Positions 35,900 to 45,265 of a DNA stretch of 64,000 bases are shown here, piece after piece (positions within the stretch are counted from its first letter, which is position 1; the number at the start of each line of letters is the position of its first letter). The position numbers and the translations under genes are program-made. The notes under the pieces were generated by a model. That model was not told the DNA's origin, searched no databases, and was given only the letters and a program-made list of their open reading frames with translations. This DNA is from CBDFKQ01 sp965248855 (GTDB lineage Bacteria > Bacteroidota > Bacteroidia > Cytophagales > 172606-1): NCBI GenBank assembly GCA_965248855.1, contig CBDFKQ010000012.1, positions 248,001-312,000 on the forward strand, given 5' to 3'.

Positions 35900-36544
35900 T
35901 CATCCTATAAAAGGTATTAAATTAATTTCTACAGCCTCGGAAGTGCAAAGGCAGGCACAATATTGTGCATGGATATTTATATTTTGCAAAAACCACTTTT
36001 TGTCTGATCCAAATATCAAAGCATGATTTTTATTTATAATTATTTCATTAAATGGAATGGTCATTCCTTTTCCATCTGCTTTTGCTACACTTTCTTTTTT
36101 GCACCACAATTCAAAAAATAAATGGTTATTAATAGAATTTATTATTTTATCTTTTTCAACTTCTGTAAAGCAATTGTTATATTCATCCGGTTTAATATCC
36201 CTTATGTTTTCTACATCAATGCCAAGCTGTATATTTTTAGAAGCCGCACATATAACAACATTTCCTGAATGGGAATAGTTAAAATAAAGATTGGGGTGGT
36301 AAGGTTTTCCAAATTCATTTTTTTTAATTTCCAGAATCGTATTTTCATCCATATTATAGTCAGAAATTAATTTTTTTATCATTAACCATGCTATGAGAGA
36401 TAAATATTTATTTTTGGGGTTTAAATAGGTAGGAAGATGGGTTTTGATAGAGTTTGGAAGTTGGGATATTGCCTTATTAATTTCACTTTCAGAAATAAAC
36501 TCAGGAATTATTGAAAAATAAATTTGAATTTTTTTATCCGACAT
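35900..36544 (-). CDS. Sfp-type 4'-phosphopantetheinyl transferase
   Basis: It transfers phosphopantetheine from CoA to Ser of carrier proteins, the step needed to activate the ACP of the synthase 430 bp downstream. The diagnostic motifs are IDVENIRDIKP (Mg-binding Asp) and ELWCKKESVAKADGKG (the WxxKEA-type motif, here with Ser for Ala), plus an N-terminal YFNYSHSG segment. At 214 residues the length is usual for the Sfp class. It is encoded on the same strand as the synthase and is the natural partner, though separately promoted. Firm family call; specificity inferred. Confidence 0.92.
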   Translation of the reverse strand: MSDKKIQIYFSIIPEFISESEINKAISQLPNSIKTHLPTYLNPKNKYLSLIAWLMIKKLISDYNMDENTILEIKKNEFGKPYHPNLYFNYSHSGNVVICAASKNIQLGIDVENIRDIKPDEYNNCFTEVEKDKIINSINNHLFFELWCKKESVAKADGKGMTIPFNEIIINKNHALIFGSDKKWFLQNINIHAQYCACLCTSEAVEINLIPFIG

Positions 36545-36558
36545 AATTTATTATTATG

Positions 36559-36580
36559 AATATATCAATATTGATTTTTA
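36559..36580. repeat. TATCAATATTGATA-family element
   Basis: The core palindrome ATATCAATATTGAT recurs here, in the divergent gap between the transferase gene and mgtE. Other copies are near 18511, 21309 and 53315. Confidence 0.4.
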
Positions 36581-36715
36581 GATATTTATAAATTTAAAAA
36601 TGATAACGTGATATTCATTTTCTGTTTATAATGTTTTTAACGCTATCTATGAGATTGTATTTTTATAAATAAGTACTACATTCAACATCGTTTTTTAAAT
36701 TAATACAATTATTTT

Positions 36716-38101
36716 ATGAAATTAAAAGAAACAAGGTTATTAAATCTGAAAGAATTATTGTTGGGAGCAAAGTATGAATCTATTCAATCAGAAAAACCTT
36801 CTTTTCACCCTTCCGAAATTGCTGAAGCTATAAATTCAATCCCTGACGTTAATCAGGTTAAAGCTTTTCAGGTTGTAAATAAGTCAATTTGGATAAATGT
36901 TTTCGAGTATTTAAGCTTCCAAACACAACAAAATATCCTTTCTCAATTAAGTGACGAAGATATAACCATTATATTAACCAAAATGTCGCCTGATGACAGA
37001 ACTGTACTTTTCAGCCAGTTATCGGGTTTGGAATTAACTAAATACATGAATTTACTTCATGGAGAAGATAAGGCCGAAGCACATAATTTATTGGGATATG
37101 CCGAGAATAGCATTGGAAGGTTGATGAATACAGATTTTTTCAGTTTCAAGCATGAAATAACAATAGCAAAAGCTATAGAACAAATCCGCGCAGAAGGTAA
37201 AGACAACGAAACTTTAAACATGATTTACTTAACTGATGCAGAGGGAAAATTAATTGACGACATTCCATTAAGAAGATTGTTACTTTACTCACCCGATAAA
37301 ATGATGAGCGAAATAATGGACCATAGTTTTATAAGGCTTCATGTAAACGATAAAAATGAGGAGGCAATAAAAATTTTTAAAGAATATGATAGAGTGGCTT
37401 TGCCGGTAGTGAATGATGAAAATATTTTATTAGGCATAGTTACTATAGATGACGTATTGGATGTAGTTGAAGAAAGTGATACACAAGATATTCAAAAATT
37501 TGGAGGTGTTGATTCATTAGACATGCCTTATGCAAAAACACCCCTTTTCGAATTGGTTAAAAAAAGAGCAGGATGGTTGGTAATTTTATTTTTGAGTGAA
37601 ATGTTAACTGCAACTGCCATGGGTTTCTTTGAAGATGAAATTGCGAAAGCTGTTGTATTGGCATTATTTATACCTTTAATCATTTCAAGTGGAGGTAATT
37701 CGGGTTCGCAAGCTGCCACTTTAATTATCAGAGCCATGGCTTTGCGAGAAATTACATTAAAAGACTGGTGGAAAGTAATGCGAAAAGAAATTTTTTCCGG
37801 TTTGATGTTGGGAGGAGTATTAGGAACAATAGGTTTTTTAAGAATTTTAATTTGGCAAAATTTACATCTTTATAATTATGGTGATCATTGGTTTTTGATT
37901 GGATTAACAATAAGTTTTACTTTAGTAGGTATAGTTATGTGGGGAACAATATCAGGATCGATGATACCTTTTGCTTTAAAGCGTTTTAAATTAGATCCCG
38001 CTACATCTTCAGCTCCATTTGTAGCGACATTGGTGGATGTAACCGGTTTAATAATATATTTTACAGTAGCTTCGGTTATTTTAAAAGGGACTTTGTTGTA
38101 G
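36716..38101 (+). CDS. mgtE: MgtE-type magnesium transporter
   Basis: Inner-membrane Mg2+ channel gated by cytoplasmic Mg2+. The 461 residues show the expected order: a helical N domain (about 25-135, with LSDEDITIILTKMSPDDR), two CBS domains (about 140-260), a plug helix and a five-helix membrane domain (about 285-460). The latter includes LIISSGGNSGSQAATLIIR, the conserved pore segment. No M-box or other riboswitch is visible upstream. Firm identification. Confidence 0.95.
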   Translation: MKLKETRLLNLKELLLGAKYESIQSEKPSFHPSEIAEAINSIPDVNQVKAFQVVNKSIWINVFEYLSFQTQQNILSQLSDEDITIILTKMSPDDRTVLFSQLSGLELTKYMNLLHGEDKAEAHNLLGYAENSIGRLMNTDFFSFKHEITIAKAIEQIRAEGKDNETLNMIYLTDAEGKLIDDIPLRRLLLYSPDKMMSEIMDHSFIRLHVNDKNEEAIKIFKEYDRVALPVVNDENILLGIVTIDDVLDVVEESDTQDIQKFGGVDSLDMPYAKTPLFELVKKRAGWLVILFLSEMLTATAMGFFEDEIAKAVVLALFIPLIISSGGNSGSQAATLIIRAMALREITLKDWWKVMRKEIFSGLMLGGVLGTIGFLRILIWQNLHLYNYGDHWFLIGLTISFTLVGIVMWGTISGSMIPFALKRFKLDPATSSAPFVATLVDVTGLIIYFTVASVILKGTLL

Positions 38102-38129
38102 TATTTTATGATGGAATACAATTTTAAAA

Positions 38130-38810
38130 TTATTTTTTTATAGGATCGACATTTAAATTTTTTACATTATTTCCTTTTTTTATTCCAATACAATAAAAAA
38201 TATTTACCAAAATATTTAAAAACAAATTAATCATCCAAAATGAATTTGCAGCTTTTGAATCAGTTTGGATAAGATAGTTGCTTAATAAAAACAAGAAGAA
38301 GGTACCGGCAAAATATATTAGAAATGCTGAATTAATCCAAAACATTTCTTCTTTGTATATTTCCATTCCCTGGTTTTTATTCATTAATTCATAAAATCCC
38401 AATAAACTCCATAGGATTACCATTATGCCAATAGGTGCTTGAGCAATTGAAGGATAATTATATATACCTTCTATTAAAATACCCACGAACACGGCAAAAA
38501 GATTAACTAATATTCCTATAAAATAAATCATTTTTCTTAAAATGACAGTTGACACATAGTTATAATATATTAAACTAATAAATATTCCTTCTATAAGCCC
38601 AATTAGATGCATAAAGGGCATGTTGTTACCCCAATGAAAAAGAAATATCCATAAGTAAGAGAATAAATCAATTATTGAAATTAAAATAAAAAAAAGAATT
38701 AGGATTTTTTTAAATAAAATAATGTCACCTTCTTTTTTAAGAGAAAAGAAGGTGACTATAGGAAAAAAATTTGAAGCTATTGATAAATAATAAAAGAACT
38801 GACTACTCAT
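38130..38810 (-). CDS. multi-spanning membrane protein of unknown function
   Basis: 226 residues with about seven hydrophobic segments and no soluble domain. There are no recognised motifs. It lies five bases after the 120-residue gene on the same strand, so the two form an operon. The pairing of a small soluble protein with a multi-spanning protein suggests a joint role that I cannot name. Confidence 0.65.
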   Translation of the reverse strand: MSSQFFYYLSIASNFFPIVTFFSLKKEGDIILFKKILILFFILISIIDLFSYLWIFLFHWGNNMPFMHLIGLIEGIFISLIYYNYVSTVILRKMIYFIGILVNLFAVFVGILIEGIYNYPSIAQAPIGIMVILWSLLGFYELMNKNQGMEIYKEEMFWINSAFLIYFAGTFFLFLLSNYLIQTDSKAANSFWMINLFLNILVNIFYCIGIKKGNNVKNLNVDPIKK

Positions 38811-38815
38811 ACTAA

Positions 38816-39178
38816 TTACATTAAAGGGGAATTAGTAGGGCAATTAGGAGGGCAAGGAGAGGATTTATCTGCAATTGAATTATTTAGCATTGGTGTATTT
38901 GGGCTTGAGCCATACATTATTTCGGTTGGGATTTGATCGTTTCCTTCTTTATCTACTCCTACTAATAATAAATGTTTTTGGCCACTGTCGTCAATGGCAT
39001 AATAAATTCTCATACCTACACAATCGTGTTGGCTTAATACTTTGTGAATTATGCTTTTTCCAAACATATGTGCTTTAATTTCATTTGGATCATGATGTTT
39101 GTCCCTGAAATTTTTCGTCCATTTTTTTGCTTCATCTAAAGAGATGTCGCCGCCGGTACTTTCATTCATAATAGCCAT
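38816..39178 (-). CDS. small soluble protein of unknown function
   Basis: 120 residues; residues 1-85 form an alpha/beta domain containing EAKKWTKNFRDKHHDPNEIK and MRIYYAIDDSGQKHLLLVGVD. A Cys/Pro-rich tail follows (SSPCPPNCPT). I recall similar small proteins in Bacteroidota genomes, usually also with a CPP-x-C tail, but no function is known to me. It is first in a two-gene operon with the downstream membrane protein. The unusual alternating repeat array at 39281-39343 lies about 100 bp upstream of its start and is a candidate regulatory region. Confidence 0.6.
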   Translation of the reverse strand: MAIMNESTGGDISLDEAKKWTKNFRDKHHDPNEIKAHMFGKSIIHKVLSQHDCVGMRIYYAIDDSGQKHLLLVGVDKEGNDQIPTEIMYGSSPNTPMLNNSIADKSSPCPPNCPTNSPLM

Positions 39179-39280
39179 AAAGTTGTTTGTTTAGGTGGAT
39201 TTGTTTAAAGCAATCTACAATGATATTTCTATTATGCAAATTTAAAGCATTATATTTTTCCTAATTTTTGTTATAAACTT

Positions 39281-39343
39281 TACTACCGTATTTCTACGCA
39301 AAAAATACCGTAGAAATACGGTAGTAAATACCGTATTTCTACG
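39281..39343. repeat. three alternating copies of TACCGTATTTCTACG
   Basis: Copy A TACTACCGTATTTCTACG (39281-39298), copy B its exact reverse complement (39309-39326) and copy C TACCGTATTTCTACG (39329-39343). A/B form an 18-bp perfect hairpin with a 10-nt loop. B/C form a competing hairpin of 15 bp with a very short loop. The block lies upstream of the minus-strand two-gene operon (first start 39178). Confidence 0.75.
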
Positions 39344-39375
39344 CTTGACTTTTGTTATCTAATTGAGTGATATTT

Positions 39376-39771
39376 GTAAACAATTACAGCAAAGAAAAAA
39401 TTAACTCAAACAATTGCGCTTTTTGATCCGTCAACCAATTAAAGATTTCGTTTCCTTCAACTAACTATTTAAATAATTTGATAAATATCTTTCAAATTAT
39501 ATTTTTTAATTAATTTTTTAATGAGATAAGGATAAAAAATAGAAATGACAGGATATTATCGACCTGTTATTTCTATTTTTTGTAAAGGGTTTGCTCCTAA
39601 AATCTCTATAATCTTTTACAACTTCATCATACAATAAATCACCTTGGAGAGAATAACCTTTTAAAATGTAATTTATCTGATAGAGCCAATCCATTTGAAA
39701 ACCAAACATTTATAGATTTCATTCCTCCCATTACAGCATAAAAATCCCAAACACTGCACTCCATTTCTTCA
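39376..39771 (-). pseudogene. duplicated 3' end of an SGNH-hydrolase gene (left island repeat)
   Basis: About 390 bp closely match 54009-54391, which is the 3' end and downstream DNA of the SGNH hydrolase gene at 54169-55560. The copy encodes the remains of the C-terminus (KGYSLQGDLLYDEVVKDYRD) but has small deletions, for example the loss of CCATT near 39665, that break the frame, and the catalytic body of the gene is missing. Both copies are on the minus strand, so they are direct repeats 14.6 kb apart and bracket the accessory region. Confidence 0.85.
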
Positions 39772-39830
39772 ACTATACGGAGAGTTAGTAAAACGCTCTA
39801 CGTATATTTTATAAATAAAGGTAATTTGCA

Positions 39831-40091
39831 GCCTTCGCTCGCGTCACGCGAGTGTGGGTTTTAATCGGCCTCCGGCCTTGTTTACTTAAAACGATTATCG
39901 ATAATTAAAAAATGAGTCAATATATTTTAATCTTGAGAAGACATGATTACAAATATATATTAAAGTGGAAAATCTACAATATTGACGGTAAAGCTTTAAT
40001 GGAAAGCCCTTTAAAAGTATAAAGATAGTTTGATTAAGAAAAAAAACGCCGGAGGCGCATTAAACGCACACTAGCGGGACGCGAGCGAAGG
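39831..40091. mobile_element. possible mini-element with GC-rich inverted ends
   Basis: The left arm (39831-39877) and right arm (40047-40091) are inverted copies about 45 bp long, alike at most positions. They share CCTTCGCTCGCGTC, AGTGTG and GCCTCCGG blocks. They are far richer in G+C than the DNA around them. About 170 bp between the arms holds one short frame (39912-40022). Size and shape fit a MITE-like or REP-like element; no target duplication is evident. Confidence 0.45.
39912..40022 (+). CDS. possible 36-residue peptide inside the mini-element
   Basis: An ATG-initiated frame (MSQYILILRRHDYKYILKWK, and on to SPLKV) that fills the space between the inverted arms. It is basic in its first half. 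It has no recognised family, and a frame this short may be fortuitous. Confidence 0.25.
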   Translation: MSQYILILRRHDYKYILKWKIYNIDGKALMESPLKV

Positions 40092-40109
40092 TGGGTTCTA
40101 ATATTTTTC

Positions 40110-40200
40110 TTTTTTGATCACGGATTTTTATAGATTACGCTGATTGCACGGATTTTTTTCTCTGTGTAATCAGAGTAATCCTCTTTTTAATCCTTGATTC
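40110..40200. repeat. short dispersed repeat of the 'CACGGATT...GATTAC' kind
   Basis: ATCACGGATTTTTATAGATT, ACGCTGATTGCACGGATT and a partly complementary GTAATCAGAGTAATCC lie together. Similar strings are scattered between genes of many Bacteroidota. Role unknown. Confidence 0.35.
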
Positions 40201-40217
40201 TAACATTTTTTTCATCC

Positions 40218-43200
40218 TCATTTATTTACAATCATTTTCAATTCCTTTGCATCATTTTCTGTTATTACTCTTACTAAAAAAGCTCCTGATTGGGAATCCT
40301 GCAGCTTAATCGCTTCATTTATTTCTTTAATATCTTCCCAGTTTTTCCTGTAAACTTCATCACCTCTTATATTATAAATCAAAATAATCAATGGCTGCGA
40401 TTTGACCAAGCCTACTTTTACTGAAAACTCCCCTGTATTTGGGTTGGGTGTGATGCTGAAAACTTCTATCGGCCTTACTCCGGGTAATAATAATTTGGGG
40501 GTATTAGGGTCATAAGGCTTGATGGTGATGGTTTTGGTTAGTGAGTATTCACAATCACCAAAATTTGCGCGCATACTTATTGAGTAAATACCTGCGCTTG
40601 GGAAACGAATTTTAGGTGAATCTGAAACCGAATCTATCACTTGCGTATTCTTATCAAAAGTCCATTTCACTTTATCAGGCAATGGCCGGCTTATGTCCAC
40701 TACTACAATTGTATCTAAGGCACTTTGCAGACTGGAGACTAAAAAAAGTGTTTCAGGCTTATCCTTCCTTTGCTCAATTTTAGCTGTAGCTGTGCCGGTG
40801 CAACCCCTGTTGTCTTTTACTATAATATTGTAAGAGCCTGTGGCTACATTGTCAAAGTCGGGTTTATCATGATAGCTTTGCCCGTTATCAATGGAATATT
40901 GATAAGGAAGTTCGCCGCCTTCCACTGTAAGTTTTATTTTTCCATTGGTTTGTTTGTAACAAACTGCCAGAGCTTTTACGGTGATGTTTACAGCGTTTTC
41001 AGTAATTTTTACCGGGTCGGGGAAAGTATAAGAGCAATTATTGCTATCAGTTACTTTTATGGAATAGGTACCTAAGCCTAAGAGGGTATTCTCGTCAAAT
41101 TGGGTGTAGTTAACGCCATCAAGTGCATATAAAGTTTGGTAAGGTAAAGCACCACCCGAAAGAATCGCTTTCAAATTCACCTTATCGCTCACACAACCGG
41201 GTCTAATTTGCTTTACTGCGGTGATGAGCAAAGGGTCAGGTTCAGAAATATTTATTGGATCTGATATAATTTCGCAGGTGCTGCTGCTTTTGTCCTGCAC
41301 TTTTAAGCGGTAGGTGCCGACTGAAAGTTGGGTTAAATTGATTTTGTCAGTGGCAAAGGTACTCCACTGGTTGTTGATACTTTTCTCCCAGATGTAATTA
41401 AATGCTCCGCTTCCGCCTTGAACGGTGGCAGTAATGGTGGCATTGTTATCTCCGTTGCATTTAATATCAGTTTTGGAGGTGCTGATAATTATTTTATTTG
41501 CTTCGGAAATGGTAACGGGCGATGGATACACGTAATTGTCCTGACAACCGGGTTCGCCACTTAACAGGGTTATTTGATAGCTTCCTGCATATAAATTGGA
41601 AAAGGTGGAATCAGGTTGGTCGGTTAATTGTCCGCTGCCTGTATTTTTAATCCGGTATTTGTATTTGCCTGTTCCTCCAAAAGGTGTGATGATAATTGAA
41701 CCCTGATTAGTGCCAAAGCAACTGATATTGGATGTTTTTACATTTTTTATAACGATGGGTGCAAGACCGCTTATCTCAAAATATTTTATAAAAGGTTTGC
41801 AATTCCTTTCTGCATCATAAATGTAAAGGTTGTATTTACCTTCCTGAAGGTCATTAAGTATCCATTTGTTGTTTTGGGCATCTGCAGCATCATAACTTTT
41901 TGTCCTGTATGCGGTGCTGTCTGTTTTATTAAAATTATATTTGTAGAGGGTGTATTTATATTTAGCATTGGTGGGGCTGCCTCCTGTTGATTGGACTTTG
42001 AGTGTGCCATTGCCGGGGTATGCGCAGGTTGTGCCATTGGTTTCAAATATTTCTTTTCCAAACTGGTCTTTTGCTATGCTTACGGAGGTGGGTTCTATTA
42101 ATGTAATGTTTTGGCTGACTGTCTGGCAGAAATCTGTAATGGTTATTTTGTATATGCCGGGTTTTAAGTTGTTTAAATTACTTCCCGGACTAACCTGATT
42201 AAATAAAGTGTTTCCTAATGGGTCAATAACGGTGATGGTGTATGGATTTTTGCCATATAAAGGAGCAAAAGTTAAGGAGCCGTCGTTCGCGCCAAAGCAA
42301 CTGATATTTGTAGGGGATAAAGAAATTTGGAGGGCAGGGATTTCAGGTACTGTGATGTTGAAAAACCGGGTAGCACAAGCACCATCAACGCCCTTTGCTA
42401 AAAGTTTTAAGGTATATGCACCGGCCTTTAAACCACTGATTTCATAATCACTGTTTCCTTTGGGAATAGTGCCGCTCTGCTCTACATTAGTTATACAATT
42501 TTGATTGGCATTATCACTGTTAGATTTGCAAAGGCTTGTATTATTTCCTCCTTTAAGTACTACATATTCATAATCCCCTGTAAATCCTTTAATTCCTTTT
42601 AGTAAAATTTTTCCGGTGCTTTGATTGGAGCAGGAGGCGACTGTTGGATATGAAGTAATAGTCGGGGCAGGGGGAAGGAATAATATATTATTTAGTACGC
42701 CATAGCCTAATTTGCCTAAATAATCCGTGCTTGACAAACCGTCCGGTGTACTCGCTCTGGCCTTTACACGAAAATTAACCAACCTTGCATCCCCGATTTT
42801 GCTAATATCGTTTTGAAATACTGCCGAAAAGGGATTAAAATTAATGGTATCTGTAGAGGTAACACCCAGTGTTTTCCAAATGGCGGGGTAATCGTATTGA
42901 ACAATACATTGCTCACAACTTGCGTCAAAATTTTGACCGCATTCATTTGAAGTTTGATAATCCCCTGTGCAATTATCTCCAAATGATGAGATGTAGGAGC
43001 TATTTATGGTATCGATATCACCTTGCAGGTTATACTCCCACACATATTCAAAATTTTCTTTATGCGGCTGGTTGGTGTTCGTTTTTAAAGTAGTTTGCTT
43101 ATCGGGACAAAATTTTGAATTTGAGCCATTTCCCAGGGCAATGTCAGTATTTTTAATTTGGATATCATCCGGCTTGCTCACTGAATAACGTACTTTATAT

Positions 43201-43787
43201 TCAAATATAAAAAAGTTATCACTTGCCGGAAATCTATTCGAATTTGCAAAACCGTTTGAAAAAAAACCTGAAAACACGCCCGGCTTGAAGTCATTCAAAT
43301 TAATTTGGGTAAATAAAAAATGTTCGTTATTATCCTGGGGGCCAACATTTGGGCGGTCATAATTGCACCTGTCCCTTGCTCCCTGATCTTCCCAAGACCA
43401 TATTTTAAAAGAAAAAATATTTTGAGACGAATTAGGATCAAATGAAACTGTAAAACTTTTCAAATTAATATCGGTATCATAAATATATAAGGTGGAAGAA
43501 TCCCTTGGGTTAAGAAAATAGTTGCCGTATTCAAGGCAACCTTGACCATAAGGGGTTATATCAGTATCATAACCTTCATTTCGTAAATAATCAGCGTTTT
43601 CTTTGTAATAAGGATGGGCAACAGGTGTGCCGATTTTTGAAATTAGTTTGGTGATTTTTATTTCAACTTTAACTTTTTGCTGCGCATTTGTGGGCGAGCT
43701 GTATATACTTATGATGATACTCATCAGTATCATCATAAGTATTCTTTTTAAGTAAGCTGCCTGAAAAATAGTAAAGGGTAATACCAT
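40218..43787 (-). CDS. SprB-repeat T9SS-secreted surface protein
   Basis: A 1189-residue secreted protein. A signal peptide (to about residue 35, PTNAQ) is followed by a non-repetitive N-terminal part of about 370 residues. Then come five to six SprB-type repeats, each opening with a Cys-containing turn such as ISCFGANDGSL, ISCFGTNQGSI, IKCNGDNNATI or VCYKQTNGKI. A PKD-like segment leads into a T9SS sorting domain (ITPNPNTGEFSV, ending LKMIVNK). SprB repeats belong to gliding-motility adhesins and related surface fibres. It starts one base after the lipoprotein stop codon, so the two are co-translated. Confidence 0.88.
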   Translation of the reverse strand: MVLPFTIFQAAYLKRILMMILMSIIISIYSSPTNAQQKVKVEIKITKLISKIGTPVAHPYYKENADYLRNEGYDTDITPYGQGCLEYGNYFLNPRDSSTLYIYDTDINLKSFTVSFDPNSSQNIFSFKIWSWEDQGARDRCNYDRPNVGPQDNNEHFLFTQINLNDFKPGVFSGFFSNGFANSNRFPASDNFFIFEYKVRYSVSKPDDIQIKNTDIALGNGSNSKFCPDKQTTLKTNTNQPHKENFEYVWEYNLQGDIDTINSSYISSFGDNCTGDYQTSNECGQNFDASCEQCIVQYDYPAIWKTLGVTSTDTINFNPFSAVFQNDISKIGDARLVNFRVKARASTPDGLSSTDYLGKLGYGVLNNILFLPPAPTITSYPTVASCSNQSTGKILLKGIKGFTGDYEYVVLKGGNNTSLCKSNSDNANQNCITNVEQSGTIPKGNSDYEISGLKAGAYTLKLLAKGVDGACATRFFNITVPEIPALQISLSPTNISCFGANDGSLTFAPLYGKNPYTITVIDPLGNTLFNQVSPGSNLNNLKPGIYKITITDFCQTVSQNITLIEPTSVSIAKDQFGKEIFETNGTTCAYPGNGTLKVQSTGGSPTNAKYKYTLYKYNFNKTDSTAYRTKSYDAADAQNNKWILNDLQEGKYNLYIYDAERNCKPFIKYFEISGLAPIVIKNVKTSNISCFGTNQGSIIITPFGGTGKYKYRIKNTGSGQLTDQPDSTFSNLYAGSYQITLLSGEPGCQDNYVYPSPVTISEANKIIISTSKTDIKCNGDNNATITATVQGGSGAFNYIWEKSINNQWSTFATDKINLTQLSVGTYRLKVQDKSSSTCEIISDPINISEPDPLLITAVKQIRPGCVSDKVNLKAILSGGALPYQTLYALDGVNYTQFDENTLLGLGTYSIKVTDSNNCSYTFPDPVKITENAVNITVKALAVCYKQTNGKIKLTVEGGELPYQYSIDNGQSYHDKPDFDNVATGSYNIIVKDNRGCTGTATAKIEQRKDKPETLFLVSSLQSALDTIVVVDISRPLPDKVKWTFDKNTQVIDSVSDSPKIRFPSAGIYSISMRANFGDCEYSLTKTITIKPYDPNTPKLLLPGVRPIEVFSITPNPNTGEFSVKVGLVKSQPLIILIYNIRGDEVYRKNWEDIKEINEAIKLQDSQSGAFLVRVITENDAKELKMIVNK

Positions 43788-43788
43788 A

Positions 43789-44259
43789 TTATTTTATTTT
43801 GAAGATCGGTGAGTTTTTATAATCGCCGACATAACTATATTTTTTATTCAAGTATCTTATATTAGTTACTACATATACAGTATCACCTGATTTAAGATTA
43901 TAATTACTAGTCCCGATGTTTTTTACTTTCCATTTAAAATGGTAATTTACGCTGGTAGAGGGTGGGTTTACATTAAGGGAATCAAATCCCTGTTCGGCCG
44001 GAGTTCCGCAACTTCCATATTTGCAAGAATAGTTAACCTGTAGACCTGTGTACAAGGTTTTGATCTGTCCATAACCATTGTCTTTAAAGTTCACAACAAA
44101 ATCAACACTATCGCCTATTACATAAGCACTTTTCATTTTAGTTTTATCAAATGATACAGTGGGGTATTGGCCAGGCGAAATGTCCGGCTCTGAATCTGAC
44201 TTTTTACAGGAAATGAATGTAATAACCAAACAAAAAACAAAGAGTAAGTTAATTTTCAT
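43789..44259 (-). CDS. lipoprotein co-translated with the SprB-repeat protein
   Basis: 156 residues with lipobox FISC followed by KKSD. The mature part is beta-rich with a Cys pair (YSCKYGSCG) and reads like a single Ig-like or fibronectin-like fold. It ends one base before the SprB-repeat gene. It may anchor or present that protein at the cell surface, an inference from the tight coupling. No family recognised. Confidence 0.65.
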   Translation of the reverse strand: MKINLLFVFCLVITFISCKKSDSEPDISPGQYPTVSFDKTKMKSAYVIGDSVDFVVNFKDNGYGQIKTLYTGLQVNYSCKYGSCGTPAEQGFDSLNVNPPSTSVNYHFKWKVKNIGTSNYNLKSGDTVYVVTNIRYLNKKYSYVGDYKNSPIFKIK

Positions 44260-44446
44260 AAATAATTTTACTTAATTAAAATGATATTGATAAGACCAGA
44301 ATTATTTAAAACATGACAGAAATATTTTTTTTCTTTCAAATAGTTCGTACGCATAATTCTACTTTACAAATGTAATAGTTTTAATGAATATTGGTAGATC
44401 ATTGTTTTGATAGCAGCAACCATAAATGACATCGCAAACAAGCAAA

Positions 44447-45203
44447 TTAGTTCTTTTTAGCCATTAAATACCCGAAAATTTCAGTAGCTTTTTTCCAATT
44501 CTTTTTTAAAATCGGTCTACTTAGGCTCGTTTCGCCGTTTGAAGTTTCTCCGGAAAAATGGCAGAATTTTTCCGAATATTCAGGATTATTGAATTTACCC
44601 CATTCTTTATATGATTCTAAGCTGAAGGGTCTTTCAATATTAAAAGGTATTTCGACTCCAGAACGGATGCAATAGCCGGTTTGCTTATCAGTCGGTTGCT
44701 TATGGGTTTTAGAAATAGTTGGGTTATTGTCTGCTTTAACCGGATTTCCTTTGTATTGTAAAGCCGTTAATTCAAAACGTTGGCTGGTTTGATTTATATA
44801 TTCCACTTCGTTCAAGGCATCGTTATACAAATCAAAATCCGCAGGATCATTTTTGTCAATTAAAACACCCATTTCTTTGTTGTTTGCCATAGAGAACTCG
44901 TAAAGGTTTAAAGAGCTGATAACCATTTTGTCCTCATTCAGATAACATTTAGCGTGTAAGCACATTGTATTTTAGAATTACAGGCCTGAGTCCTTGAAGA
45001 AATTTTATTTCGTCAGGATTTAGCTCCTGTTTCCCAAAAATTATTGTTGTTAATTTATCTTTACTGCTTCGATATGTTAACAATTCTTTAAAGTCTTTCG
45101 AGAGTTTTAAATAAGGGGAAATAAGAATGAGCTTTTCACCTGCATTCTTAATTAGTTCTTCTATTTCCGAAACCGCCTTTCTGGTATTTATGAATTTTGC
45201 CAT
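44447..45203 (-). pseudogene. frameshifted phospholipase-D-family (PLDc) gene
   Basis: Two overlapping frames (44949-45203 and 44447-44965) together make one PLD-like protein. The first gives EIEELIKNAGEKLILISPYL and the strands after it. The second carries the HKD-type motif LHAKCYLNEDKMVISSLNL (H-x-K-x4-D) and MANNKEMGVLI. A shift of one or two bases near 44960, in TACAATGTGCTTACACG, separates them. PLDc proteins of this layout are often nucleases or effectors. It lies at the end of the immunity array, so it may be a former toxin or defence gene. Confidence 0.75.
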
Positions 45204-45265
45204 TATATATTTGTTTATAGCTAATTGTTAAAGAGTATCAAATTATTTTTAGTTTACGAATTTAT

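Noticed and set aside
36600..36715. Mg2+ riboswitch (M-box) upstream of mgtE
   Set aside because: The leader is short and AT-rich with no conserved stem pattern.
39281..39343. CRISPR-like repeat array
   Set aside because: Only three copies, alternating in orientation, with spacers of 2-10 bp and no cas genes.
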